The notes beneath the pieces were generated by a model that had not been told where the DNA came from, made no database searches, and saw only the letters and a program-made list of their open reading frames with translations. Below, in pieces: positions 21,001 to 29,500 of a stretch of DNA of 64,000 bases (positions are counted from its first letter, which is position 1; every line of letters begins with the position of its first letter). The position numbers and the translations under genes are program-made. Source of the stretch: Gammaproteobacteria bacterium (lineage in GTDB: Bacteria > Pseudomonadota > Gammaproteobacteria > SZUA-229); contig JADGFA010000005.1 in the NCBI GenBank assembly GCA_016744065.1, positions 56,693 through 120,692 of the forward strand. Reading direction: 5' to 3'.

Positions 21001-24000
21001 CCGTTGAATAACCCGGCAAGCAATATTGCATTATTAAATAATCTGAGCTTTGATTATTTAATTGCCACGGGTGCGGCAACAACAGAAACTGATAATGAAA
21101 CCATTACCATTCAGCAGCCTAATCTCACGGTTAGCAAAACAGTTTCAACCCAGTTCGGGGATTTAATTTTAGTTGCAGGTGAAGAGATAACCTACACGGT
21201 TGATATTACTAATAGTGGCCAGTCTCCAGCCTATGATGTTCGTCTTGAAGATATTATTCCAGCAGGTATACGGCAAAGTGGTATTACCGTTATTAGTACG
21301 CAGGTGCCTGTTGGTAATGCGGTTGTTAATATTGTGCCTGTTTATAATGCAGCAACCGGTGCTGCTGTTTGGGAATTTGATACAGGTGTAGTTAATGCTT
21401 ACACCATTCCAGTAGGGCAAGCACTGCGTATTCAATATAGAGTACTGGCTGATCCGGGTATTGGTGCGGGTTTAAGTAATTTAATTAATACAGCTAATGT
21501 GCCGGTATACCATTCATTTGATAATCAGGCTGTTCCTGTCGTGGGGGGTGTAGTGGGTGTGCGTGAAATTTACGGGCCTACGAATACAGCATCTGCGCCA
21601 GGTTTAAGTACACCCGCTCCTAGTCCATTAAATAAAGCTAATCCAGCAAACTTAAATGTTTCAATAGGTATTCCATTTACCTACCGAATTACTGTGCCGG
21701 AGACACCGCAGGCGACTGCGCTTTATGATATTCGTATTTTAGATGATCTGAGTAATTTAGCGCCCAATGTTGACTTAATATTTGTTGATGTTCAAAAAAT
21801 ATCAGTGCCCGGTGCATGGGTTCCGGTTAATACCGGAACCCCCATTAATCTGGTTATTGAAGATGCCATTAATGGCATCGATATAGCGCCAGGTGAACAG
21901 GCTGTCATTGATTTAACGGTTGTACTAAGAAACAGCTCTAATAATGTTGATGGTGATACGTTTATAAATCAGGCGAGTTATACGTTTAATTCTGTCGATG
22001 GGGATAATACATCCCAGGGTATTGGCGGTCCGGATACGGATGTAGCCTTAACTATTGTAGAACCTCTGGCAATGACACTGCAAAAATCAGGTCCAGCGGT
22101 AATGAGCTTTGGTGTGCCGAGTACGTTTACTATGAATGTACAGAATATTGGTTCTGGTCCGGCATTTGATCTGAGTATAACGGATGTATTACCTAATCCG
22201 CTGGCAGGTGGAATGTGTGATACGCCGCCTAATAATTTTACTGCTCGTGTATTTCAGGCCGATGGTGTAACACCTGTGAGTATTCCATTAATTGAGAATA
22301 CACATTTCACTACAGTATTTGTTGGTGCACCAACCTGTGTATTAATGATTACTATGACGGCACCCGAAGCTGAAATTATTCCGCTTAATCGTTTAATTGT
22401 TAACTATGATACAACGCTTGATTTAGATAATGTAAATAATGCGAATTTATCAAATATTGCTGCGACAACACAGTGGTTCAGTGGTGATACACCTGCGGGT
22501 GTGGTTGTTGGTGAAATCAGGCAGTATAACGAAGTTATTAGTGCTGCTACACCAGGTACACCAGGCACGCTTGATCATGAAGATATATTTACGACTACTG
22601 TTGCATCACCTGAGCTGATTATTATAAAAAATGTATTTAATCCGGTTACAGGTGCTCCGGCTTTCACTGCGGAACCAGGAGAAGATGTACGTTATGAAAT
22701 TACTATTGCTAATGTAGGCCCGGTTGCAGCAACTAATTTTAGTTTGACAGATGAACCTGATCGGTTAAATGGTACGGGTTTATTTGTATCCGGTACTATG
22801 AGCAATATTAATGTTTCCCAGGGTACTGCTGATACAAGTAATACAAATATTAATGCGGGTAATAATGCAGCGGGCATTCTCGATATACGTAATTTAACCC
22901 TGACAGAATTAACAGGTGCAAATAACAGTTTAACAATTGATTTTGTTATGACACTTCAGGGTGTTATTGATAGTGGCACACTCGTAACAAATCAGGCAGA
23001 AGTAGCATTAGCAGGGTTTACTTCTTTGTTATCCGATGACCCTAATTTACCGGGCGTTACTGATCCAACACAAACTATTATTGGTTCAATACCAACTTTC
23101 CAGTTATTAAAAACATCGCAGGATGTTAGTGGTTCGGTGACAGTTTTAGACGCAGGTGATATTTTACGCTATACCATTACGGCGCAAAATATTGGAGCAG
23201 AAAATTCAATAAATACGCTACTACGTGATCAGGTTCCGGCAAACACAAGTTATGTGCCTAATACGACTACGTTGAATGGTTTGGCTATAGCCGATCCGGC
23301 AACCGGTGTTTCACCATTACAGACGGGCATTTTAATTAATGCACCAGAAGATACAACACCCGGTGCAATGCGCGCAAATAGCACGGCTGCGGGAAATATT
23401 GCAACAATTAATTTTGATGTGCAGATAAATGAAAATGTGGTTAATAGCACCGTGATTTCTAATCAGGCACTTGTGGGCGGAGACGGTGTAGGTAGTGGTG
23501 CATTCTCGGAACAGGTATCAGATGATCCCGATACTGAAATTATTGGTGATCCAACACGTGATGTTGTTGGTAATGTCGCCATAATAGATATGCAAAATAC
23601 AGTTGAACTGGTGGTTGATAATGGAACGCCAGGGCAGGTTGATCCGAATGATACCTTACGTTATACAATAACGATTAATAACTCGGGTACGGTTCCAGCA
23701 AGTAATGTTCAGTTATTTGATAATGTAGATTTCTCAGCAGGTGTGCCTGCTCTGGTAAATGGTGTTCCAGCAAACACAACTTATGTTACTAATAGTACAT
23801 TCTTAAATGGTATTTTATTATCAGATATAGGCATAAGTTCACCGCTAATCATACCTGCTGGCATTGATATAAGTTCTTCAGATTTAGCACCACCAGTACA
23901 GGGTGTTGGAGAGGGTAGTGTTACTCCAGGGCAGTCGGCCGTTCTTATCTATGATGTGGTCGTGGATGGAGCAACTCCACTAGGTTCTGTCATTATTAAT

Positions 24001-26598
24001 CAACTTGAAGTGCTCAGTGCTGAATTCCCAGATGAGTTTTCCGATGACGATGGAAATGACCTGAATGGTGATCAGGCAACTGAAATAATTGTCGGTAACA
24101 CGCAGCAGTTAAGTATCAGTAAAGATGTTTTTGTTGTTGGTGGTGGCACTGCACAGCCTGGTGCAATTTTAGAATATTTTATAAATGTAGAAAATACGGG
24201 TGCCAGTGCCATTGATTTATCAAATACGAGTACAGAAGTTTTAAAAATATTTGATGATATTGACCAAACTAACTTACTGACTTATGTTCCTGGCTCAGCT
24301 CGTTTAAATGGTGTAGATGACCCGAATATTGTTTTTAGTTCACCGCGACTCATTGTAAATTATGACATAACAAAACGAGCATCAAGCCCAACCTTTATGT
24401 TTGAATCGGGCGATAAATTTACCGTGAGGTATCTTGCACAAATAGATGCAACAGCTCAGCAGGGTTTAAATATCAGTAATACGGTTGCTATTGACTGGGG
24501 TGTGCAACAGATTCCTGCGAATAATTCAACAGCAATAAACTGTACGGGTATAGCTCAAAATGTAGACGCCTGTTCTATAGTCGATCTTGCTGTAGGAGGT
24601 GCGCCAGGTGTGGCAACACTGAGTGGTAGTTTGTGGCATGACGCAAATCTTGATGAGCTACAGGATAATAATGAACGTATATTAGCCGGTTGGGAAATAG
24701 AAATTTATTTTGGAGCAGGTTCTATTAATCCAGGTGATTACCTTGATTCGGTATTTAGTGATACTAATGGAAATTATTCAGTTCAGGGCTTAGTGCCCAA
24801 TGATGGTGATGCATTAAAGTATGCTTTACGGTTCCGTCCTCCTGGCGCTAATGCTAATACAGCATCATTAGGAACAACCATATCGCCCTTCTTTAGTGGT
24901 AATGGTCCGCAGACGCTAAGCTTCTTTGAAGTGCAGCAAGGCTCCCATACACCATCTATTAGCCTGCCGATACAACCTAATGGTGTGGCATATGATTCAG
25001 TATTAAGAATCCCTGTAACCGGTACAACTATGGAGCTTGTTAATAGTGGGGGTATAACCCTGCCTGCAAGTTGTTTTGTTGACCCAGCACAGCAAAATCA
25101 GATCACAGCAAATGATGGATATTATAAGTTTGAATTAAACTTTAGTCAGGCCGAATGTGTTGCAGGAGCAGAATATACAATTAATGTATTCCCGCCTTCA
25201 GGTTATTTTGATACGGATGCTGACCCAACAACACCTAATATCTCAGCGATTATTCCGCCTGCGACACCTTTAACCGATCCTGGATTTGATGCGGTAAACT
25301 GTAATAATGACCCTCTTCCAACATTTGAGTGTGAAGTCCAGGTATCTGCATTTGCTCCACCCACTACAGTTACCCCACGAACATCTGAAACAGATTATTT
25401 CCAGAAGTTTATATTTAGTAATGGGGCAGGTGATGATCAGATTTATAATAATCACATAGCGCTTGACCCTGAGCTTGATAATGCTATTTCAATTTCTAAA
25501 ACATCAGCATTAGTTAATGTCACAAGAGGGCAACTGGTTCCTTATACTATTACCCTGAGTAATACTTTAGCGGCTCCTTTGTATGATCTTGATATCGTCG
25601 ATTTATTTCCACCAGGTTTTAAATATATAACGGGGTCGGGTCGAATTCAGCGAGGCAGCGGTTCATGGGTAAAAACTGAACCAGTTTCAACCCAGGGTAC
25701 AACCGGCATACCTGATAGTACTTTAAATCAGGGAATCGATTTAAATCAGATTACCGGTGTTGATGATCTGGCCGAGTTTAATAATATTGCTCGCCTGTTA
25801 ACCTGGCAGAATATTGGAACTATTGGTGCTAACTCAACTGTTAAAATTAAATTATTACTGGTTGTTGGTTCGGGTGTTGGTGAAGGCGAGTATATAAACA
25901 GGGCGGTTGCATCTAATATACAAACGACAGGTGCGGCTTCAGGTTTAGCTTCGGCTACCGTAAGAGTTGTACCCGACCCAACCTTCGATTGTTCGGATGT
26001 AATTGGTAAAGTATTTGATGATAAAAACTTAAATGCTTATCAGGATGAAGGCGAAGAAGGTATTCCAGGGGTACGTGTACTCACGGCGAAAGGACTGGAA
26101 ATTACCGGTGATGCGGATGGCCGCTTCCACTTAACCTGTGCTGTTGTGCCAAACCCGGATCGTGGGTCTAACTTTATTATTAAACTGGATGAGCGTAGTT
26201 TACCCAGTGGTTATCGGTTAACCACTGAAAACCCACGTGTGGTACGTGCTACCCGCGGTAAAATGGTTAAGTTTAATTTTGGTGCGGCAATACATCGTGT
26301 TGTTCGCCTTGATATGGCCGATGCCGTATTTGAAAAAGACAGTACGCAAATGCGTCCTCAGTGGTTGCCCCGTTTAGACCTGTTAATGACAGAGCTAGCC
26401 AAAGACCCTTCATTATTACGTTTATCTTATCTGGCTGAAAATGAAAGTGAATCGGATGTTAACGATCGTCTGGATGCGGTTAAAAAAGAGATCAAAAATC
26501 GCTGGAAAGAACTCAACTGTTGCTACCAGCTTATGATAGAAACAGAAGTATTCTGGCGTAAAGGCGGGCCGGTAGATAGGGGGGAGTTCGATGAATAA
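12019..26598 (+). CDS. Giant secreted DUF11-repeat surface protein
   Basis: 4859 residues, about 500 kDa. A signal peptide ends near ANA-33. I count by eye about two dozen DUF11-like (TIGR01451-type) beta-sandwich domains, spaced every 500-550 bases. Typical strings are YTITVNNxG and LxDxLPxG (for example DILRYTLTINANGG, LTDVMPQGLRFEGI). An Asp-rich EF-hand/TSP3-like calcium motif (DGLDNDGDGLIDGADVDG) is near residue 1350. Two SdrD B-like domains occur near bases 24610 (GSLWHDANLDELQDNNER) and 25995 (GKVFDDKNLNAYQDEGEEG). The last 99 residues are a degenerate OmpA-like domain. No sortase, T1SS or autotransporter signal is visible, so export is probably Sec-dependent with surface display via its neighbours. 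Likely an adhesin or surface filament. The function is inferred, the domain content is seen. Confidence 0.92.
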   Translation: MFLVGIKKILKSVSIASVITGAVFLLSVENANAVANLNASTSFTSADPARANASMDAAGTWNGATDVTNSTGDRFTLTIQNTAGGAVGVDSAFDIDISASVPAGFRLPQSPIAISVTDSPGVCTNINGVTATQPGGAGNNIIFNIANNTNIAPGCTYNFNLPLTTDDAAPFAPTGLRSVSFDFSYNAINNNGGTQVNVPSTQNIQVNPGNVALTKNSLTPIAANGQIVDFRVDILSAGSGGIFDVVFTDTLSANLTSLSFISLAAFDNTTNNPVAVPVNSAGPLSNQITFEYIPANIRVEVGVRSIATVNPTDTNCPDMTNDGTAVERTGISASDFATVDFNLANSLQLTHDLANSFCELCGTGTIRLMAQNAGGISLTNINLTEDLLATGLTYVPGSTQISINGAPAVAAGNPIVSGANNQILNWTPAQIPQLAQLDSPFAIPAPPNPISIEFIFQVERAPGFNEEGLNTALRNIRPDATYDLICGGISQNTTGTLVELPIRQPVPQVTKLGRNIDAAQAAGSYANIVFGHIEDSIIWRVQVQNTGLANLEDLLIDDTIGGNFDINWICISEAAATASAASTGGAPPAGCVSAGGGVRTSVLNFAVDDPFGNPGNDENTAFVDVTAATSGFVYYVGRIRASCTNQTNNADIEWGCEADSPPDGGLVTPATTGGVSPGFSIASFSDLSTQVVTSGLDIQQAVTGVNVAQPVGSSGLVTITVTNLTGATVRNLDLTDTLPVQYVVDSTFAATAVVTPFYGANYPGMIDVITWDNQDVGNPLNNIAPHFVLTSSTSRPVSTIAGDDINLLRHGDVLTIQFAIVVIDATRYDLVADLDVTTENQGNSTDPDSDFTVNNNVHINFDNICGQTGLTVPDSNQNFPADIEDLDVNTSDALFILTNDPGTPLNLNTLVTNNGGHDASNYTVYITLGQAMTVQTVPAGCALSTNPPPHPHWNQPAPIPATASVYACNRPPIGPGVTDTITFTVIKAASPAVDDDLTFRADVVGEVTLNDGTPLTFPAPASIANTTPSLQLANNYTLDAVRARVMGFNLTKSVWYCTESGGVEPAPSVPPPATPSELNTQIGEDCNYFIESGGWFGFLTPGFTLIAVENVAVTDDLPDGQGFIPFGGTPFNFTNTAFISLTGVNGGAGTTPLNESDIVWSFNATGTGIVIKDEFFRVDFKTRLLNDPVDRDYAVAGAPPNLHANISLNTARTSFDAIFNSALGNVTISVNDGAGIPGYPVPAVRQVSLTEIEPNLIVTKEVCNETLSISLGQGSGVNCNLGNFSTSIASTDTDAGDTDNNYVYRITVTNEATSGGVARAPAFNVILTDILDPSDLMLIAPGGAVPFNTDGLDNDGDGLIDGADVDGEFFSLTENVANGGVAATFVISHDHSNALDQINAGQTVTYYYRIDPDQNVAPLQTLINTVATQYDSLDGDFGNQNIPQLQNTENTAPNNSGRARIYTAVETGTSIQMLPLLTNPKQIIQLSNTGVGGPPQNVSVGEEILYELYAQIPVSRLGSFVIRDELPPGLRCVDAQTVDLNAAPYSAAQFRKNGALNVATFSGSCDPTGVSNVVQWNFGDQELTAGAPGTLFDFRVRFIARVENTATTIEGCNIRNGGTASGVPSACTTNPSVARLTYVDESSSTVTLTYGEVDVLVREPVINITKSFAPVTEADADDILDVTVSITNTGDATNNTTSAYNLQVLDDLTANNMTFLNVVGGTDPPDNIDVATLGANQPIFSWNPANPDFAIAPAEVKTFTFRVQVDDIVQPHEILDNTIEARWTSLPDNVAINDINTNAPRIIGVDGDALGMRNGQLTGVGVASANPPNDYNDTATASVVVPELTITKDELNPTVVPPALPVTPEIGAQKQFRITVDLPEGVTNNLTIVDDLAAAAETYFIKNNVDFDITYTFNDIFSINGTDITALAPAAVEALFNSFPADGGSGSTDATWNIGTVDTVSENDSATAAINPQITITYFARINNDVNTDVGDTLQNGVTLNYSNGEDASVEIRTDNTPQIIVTESLLTLAKTVSNITQPGLDPDGGDVLEYVVTINNVGDATAYDTNIVDAIPAGVSLISAVTFTPTASINAGAVVSFISAPTGGPNGPLIWGRGNADENLDIPAAGQLILTYRVVVDDTVEPLQNLDNSVVIDWTSLDGSSVQIDARERTGGADCSAIVLPDDYCAGPVVASQTVSNLNNITKLYNSDTFLPANDAELRVGDRVRYTLTLNIQEGTTPNAAIIDTIPNGMEFVEVVSINGVIGPAPYLNVAPFTHAGIVAPVVTTGVGVNTITWTLGDLVNVADNNAANNDFVIIYITQVVNDELPLPQNTSTALLNTANFNYDDVNNAPVSQTDSQTVTALEPQILLSDISKVRRNGILSGSPVTAGPSADAGGLGDIMDFELSACNSGLAPAYDLIIEDVLSVQMNETTIRAPGGGLPSVTGPLVILNGIAATAGVEYAYTPPAGPAGTMRFTFNDIANPLLPGQCAVVQFNIDNNVVGINQSWDNRFQVVEYHSLDTTDINAAEREDYTTLIGPVLFNMNTVAPIFPPTKTLLSPLAPAEATIGELVTYQVLVPNATMTGTLFDLTLTDTMSTSLEYVSSSVDITAGNAYSGTITDTGSTGNQVNIVLDNDLLGGEQATITIVARVANNIVTNNATPAFANTVNYSFAATSGGSPIIGGGDQTDLLNNISIIEPDLILQSKTVANITQPGNPPDAGDILRYTLTINANGGAQFSDAFDISVIDTLSLGLVYSANSTISGGVGTIADPGTVGDGITVPQVMTWNLANTSNIDIPEGTAGVTITYDVLVLDGILANQALTNLAVIQWTSLNGVDANERDGSGGINDYISGPQTTTVTTTDNNAVTKARSNDTSPALGGVNDVRIGDIVDYQISLSLQEGTSNSVVLTDVMPQGLRFEGIVSINADTLSPYSNVAPFTHNDIVTANAVAVGDPLTGPTTVTWTLGNITNAGANNGNNNFVIVYRARVLNLVQTPLNNPASNIALLNNLSFDYLIATGAATTETDNETITIQQPNLTVSKTVSTQFGDLILVAGEEITYTVDITNSGQSPAYDVRLEDIIPAGIRQSGITVISTQVPVGNAVVNIVPVYNAATGAAVWEFDTGVVNAYTIPVGQALRIQYRVLADPGIGAGLSNLINTANVPVYHSFDNQAVPVVGGVVGVREIYGPTNTASAPGLSTPAPSPLNKANPANLNVSIGIPFTYRITVPETPQATALYDIRILDDLSNLAPNVDLIFVDVQKISVPGAWVPVNTGTPINLVIEDAINGIDIAPGEQAVIDLTVVLRNSSNNVDGDTFINQASYTFNSVDGDNTSQGIGGPDTDVALTIVEPLAMTLQKSGPAVMSFGVPSTFTMNVQNIGSGPAFDLSITDVLPNPLAGGMCDTPPNNFTARVFQADGVTPVSIPLIENTHFTTVFVGAPTCVLMITMTAPEAEIIPLNRLIVNYDTTLDLDNVNNANLSNIAATTQWFSGDTPAGVVVGEIRQYNEVISAATPGTPGTLDHEDIFTTTVASPELIIIKNVFNPVTGAPAFTAEPGEDVRYEITIANVGPVAATNFSLTDEPDRLNGTGLFVSGTMSNINVSQGTADTSNTNINAGNNAAGILDIRNLTLTELTGANNSLTIDFVMTLQGVIDSGTLVTNQAEVALAGFTSLLSDDPNLPGVTDPTQTIIGSIPTFQLLKTSQDVSGSVTVLDAGDILRYTITAQNIGAENSINTLLRDQVPANTSYVPNTTTLNGLAIADPATGVSPLQTGILINAPEDTTPGAMRANSTAAGNIATINFDVQINENVVNSTVISNQALVGGDGVGSGAFSEQVSDDPDTEIIGDPTRDVVGNVAIIDMQNTVELVVDNGTPGQVDPNDTLRYTITINNSGTVPASNVQLFDNVDFSAGVPALVNGVPANTTYVTNSTFLNGILLSDIGISSPLIIPAGIDISSSDLAPPVQGVGEGSVTPGQSAVLIYDVVVDGATPLGSVIINQLEVLSAEFPDEFSDDDGNDLNGDQATEIIVGNTQQLSISKDVFVVGGGTAQPGAILEYFINVENTGASAIDLSNTSTEVLKIFDDIDQTNLLTYVPGSARLNGVDDPNIVFSSPRLIVNYDITKRASSPTFMFESGDKFTVRYLAQIDATAQQGLNISNTVAIDWGVQQIPANNSTAINCTGIAQNVDACSIVDLAVGGAPGVATLSGSLWHDANLDELQDNNERILAGWEIEIYFGAGSINPGDYLDSVFSDTNGNYSVQGLVPNDGDALKYALRFRPPGANANTASLGTTISPFFSGNGPQTLSFFEVQQGSHTPSISLPIQPNGVAYDSVLRIPVTGTTMELVNSGGITLPASCFVDPAQQNQITANDGYYKFELNFSQAECVAGAEYTINVFPPSGYFDTDADPTTPNISAIIPPATPLTDPGFDAVNCNNDPLPTFECEVQVSAFAPPTTVTPRTSETDYFQKFIFSNGAGDDQIYNNHIALDPELDNAISISKTSALVNVTRGQLVPYTITLSNTLAAPLYDLDIVDLFPPGFKYITGSGRIQRGSGSWVKTEPVSTQGTTGIPDSTLNQGIDLNQITGVDDLAEFNNIARLLTWQNIGTIGANSTVKIKLLLVVGSGVGEGEYINRAVASNIQTTGAASGLASATVRVVPDPTFDCSDVIGKVFDDKNLNAYQDEGEEGIPGVRVLTAKGLEITGDADGRFHLTCAVVPNPDRGSNFIIKLDERSLPSGYRLTTENPRVVRATRGKMVKFNFGAAIHRVVRLDMADAVFEKDSTQMRPQWLPRLDLLMTELAKDPSLLRLSYLAENESESDVNDRLDAVKKEIKNRWKELNCCYQLMIETEVFWRKGGPVDRGEFDE
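15781..22600 (+). repeat. Alternating two-type domain array inside the giant gene
   Basis: From about residue 1256 to 3527 two kinds of DUF11-like units alternate. Type A contains strings such as LDNSVVIDWTSLDG or LTNLAVIQWTSLNG. Type B contains LNIQEGTTPNAAIIDTIPNG or LSLQEGTSNSVVLTDVMPQG. Approximate unit starts are 15781(A), 16450(B), 17000(A), 17550(B), 18100(A), 18620(B), 19130(A), 19670(B), 20120(A), 20620(B), 21120(A), 21620(B), 22070(A). Copies are divergent at DNA level. Confidence 0.6.
26299..26595 (+). other. Degenerate OmpA-like C-terminal domain of the giant protein
   Basis: Residues 4761-4859 follow the OmpA C-terminal pattern (VFEKDSTQMRPQWLPRLDLL...ELAKDPSLLRLSY, ending IETEVFWRKGG; compare RRVEVQIWYDE in the next gene). 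The peptidoglycan-binding Asp (of the GHTD motif) and Arg (of LSxxRA) are not present. It may be a docking module rather than a wall-binding one. Confidence 0.55.
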
Positions 26599-29500
26599 GC
26601 TGACTCTTTATCTACGTTATTTATTTTGTCTGACTATGTATATCTCTACATCAGCTTATGCTGAAACGAGCTGGCAGGATTTACTGGAATTTAATCAGAC
26701 GCCCGAGGGGAGCATAGAAGAACCTGCTGTTACGCTGGAATCACATGATATTGGTGAAAATACAGAGCAACACCTGCCGCCTTCCGCTGTCTTTAATTTA
26801 TGGATTCAGGATGAGACCTTTTTTCGCCCGAAAGAAGAAGATCGAATTGAAATTCAAAAAGTGTTAGAAAAAGATGCGGAAACATTTAAACTGGAAAATG
26901 TAGTTAAACCTATTGCTTTTGGTTCAGGGCAGGAAGTGATTCCCGAGCAGTTTGTAACCAAATTAAAACAGCTCCTTGATACCATGAAAAATAGAGCCAA
27001 TGTACGGATTCACTTTATTGGTCACAGTGATAATGATGGTTTGAGTGGTGCGTCCAGAGCAAAATATGGTGACAATATTGGTCTTTCACGAGCCCGCGCA
27101 GAAACCGCGGCTGAGTTTTTTCAAAGAGCACTAGATTTACCTGCAGAATCCGTATCTTATGATGGTGTTGGTGCATCCCAGCCCGTTGCAAGTAACAATA
27201 CAGCAGTTGGTAAAGCAAAAAACAGGCGTGTAGAAGTACAGATCTGGTACGATGAAATTACTGAAAATGTAGTTGAAAAAGAAGTTGTTGTTGCCGCGGC
27301 TAAACTTAACCGCATTAAAGTTTGCCGTAAAGAAACGGTTTGTAAATTACGTTATAAAGAAGGTAATGCTAAACGTGCTCGGTTACGTAATTTAATATCT
27401 CCCTTACGCTTAGAAGAAGGCCAGGCTGAAATTCCTGCGGAGTTTATTCGTGAAATAAAAGAAGTTTTATCTAATTTAAGTGATAAAAAAAATGTACTGG
27501 TTCGCTTTGTCGGGCATACAGATAATCTGCCTTTAACAGACAGGCAATTGCGTATTTATGGAAAACATATTGCATTATCTAAAGCACGGGCAAGGCGGGT
27601 TGCTTTAGGTGTTGCTGATGTATTGGGTTTGCCAAATACATCAGTGGGCAGTGATGGTAAAGGTGAAACTCGACCGGTTACATCAAATGATACGGAAAAA
27701 GGACGTTCATTAAATCGACGTATAGAAGTTGAATTTTGGCACGATGATCCATTTCAGGATTTCACAGCACAGGCACAGGCTTGCCCAGAAAAAGCTGCGG
27801 CTGAAACAATTACCCTGAATTATGATCCACCGACCGGCCCTATAAAATCGATTCGTTTGCAACAGGGTCAGCCTGTTATTTCACCAGGCTATACAAAACG
27901 CCTGAGAACATTAATTGATGAAATATCCGATCGTTCAAATGTACGTTTAAGTTTCATTGGTTATACCGATAATAAGCGCTTGAATCGACGTACAGCAATG
28001 GTGTATGGAGATGATATTGGTTTATCAACCGCCCGTGCACAGAAAGTAATGGATGTGATCAAAACAGAATTAAGCTTAACAGATAAACAGGCTGAGTTTG
28101 AAGGCAGGGGATTTGTGCATTCAAATGATGTAGCGAACACAGGCTTTGTACAGTTTGAAGGTTCGCGAGTAGATGTTCATATTGTTTATGATGAACTTGC
28201 AATACTTGAAGAAGATGAAGGACTGGATATAACTCGAATAACACGTGAGGCCATTGCACAGACACCCTATGCATTAAACCTGATGCGTATTTCAGTTGAT
28301 GGTGAACCGATTCATGATCCATATAAAAATATTGCAGATTTGCAGCGCTGTACAGATGTCGCATTAGAAGATGCAAAAATTCAGTTTAAATTTGATAATT
28401 TAAAACTACAGCCCCGGTTAAATATAACCGCCTGGCCTAATAGTGTGCGTTATGCAGATATTGCAGAAACAGAAGAGCAGGAAAATAAAGTTTATTTCAA
28501 ATCCTATAGTAACTATCAGGATTATATTACAAAGGCTGAAATTAGAGTCTTTGAAGAAGAACAGTCAACCCGTGATAAAGCATTGGCAGTTATTCCCGTT
28601 GATAAGCAGGGTAATGCACAATGGCTGGCATCGTTTGATGGATTTGAAGGGCCAACTAAAAAATTAAAATATTTATTACGTGTTTATGACAGTAAAAATA
28701 ATTTTGATGAAACCCGAGCATTACCATTATGGTTGCTGGAAAATTTACATGTAAATCTTTCGGAAAGTAACGTCGAGCCTGTTGATATCGAAAAAGAGTT
28801 ACTTGTTGGTTACGGTGAAACGCACTTGCACAGACAAACCATTCCATTGCAGGGTGGCATGGTTACTGTTAATGGTGAAAATATCCCTCAAGGTCATTCA
28901 GTCTGGTTGGCTGGTCGCAAATTACCCGTTAATGATGAAGGCCACTTTGTTAATGATGAAATTTTTCGTCCAGGTCTACACACAATTGAAGTTGCCGTAC
29001 TTGATAAAGAGGGGAATGGTGAATTATTTTTACGTGAGCTTGAGTTAAAGAAAAGTGACTGGTTTTATGTTGGTATTGCGGATATAACTGTTGCGAAAGA
29101 CAATACAACAGGGCCGGCAAATATTGTTACACAGGATTCAACACATTATGAAAATGAATTCAATACCGACGGGTATCTGGCGTTTTATGTCGATGGTAAA
29201 TTTGGTGAAGGCTGGCAGTTAACCGCCAGTGCCGATACCGGAGAAGGCCCAATTGATGAAATTTTTAGTAACTTTATGGAAAAATCTGCTGATGCACTGT
29301 TTCGCCGTTTAGATCCAGATTATTTTTATCCTACTTTTGGTGATGATAGTTCAGTTGTTGAAAATGCACCCACGTCTGGAAAGTTTTTTGTAAAAATACA
29401 ACGTCAATCTGATTATGCCTTATGGGGTAATTTTTTAGCCGAATACGTTGATACTGATCTGGCGCATATTGATCGAGGTCTGTACGGTGCGAATGCACAT

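Noticed and set aside
12342..25455. Many antisense ORFs of 60-140 codons on the - strand within the giant gene
   Set aside because: They mirror a repeat-rich, codon-biased gene, have no ribosome-binding sites and overlap a clear coding frame throughout.
12019..26598. CRISPR or satellite DNA explanation for the periodicity of the giant gene
   Set aside because: The period of about 500 bases is seen at protein level, DNA copies are divergent and the frame is open throughout.
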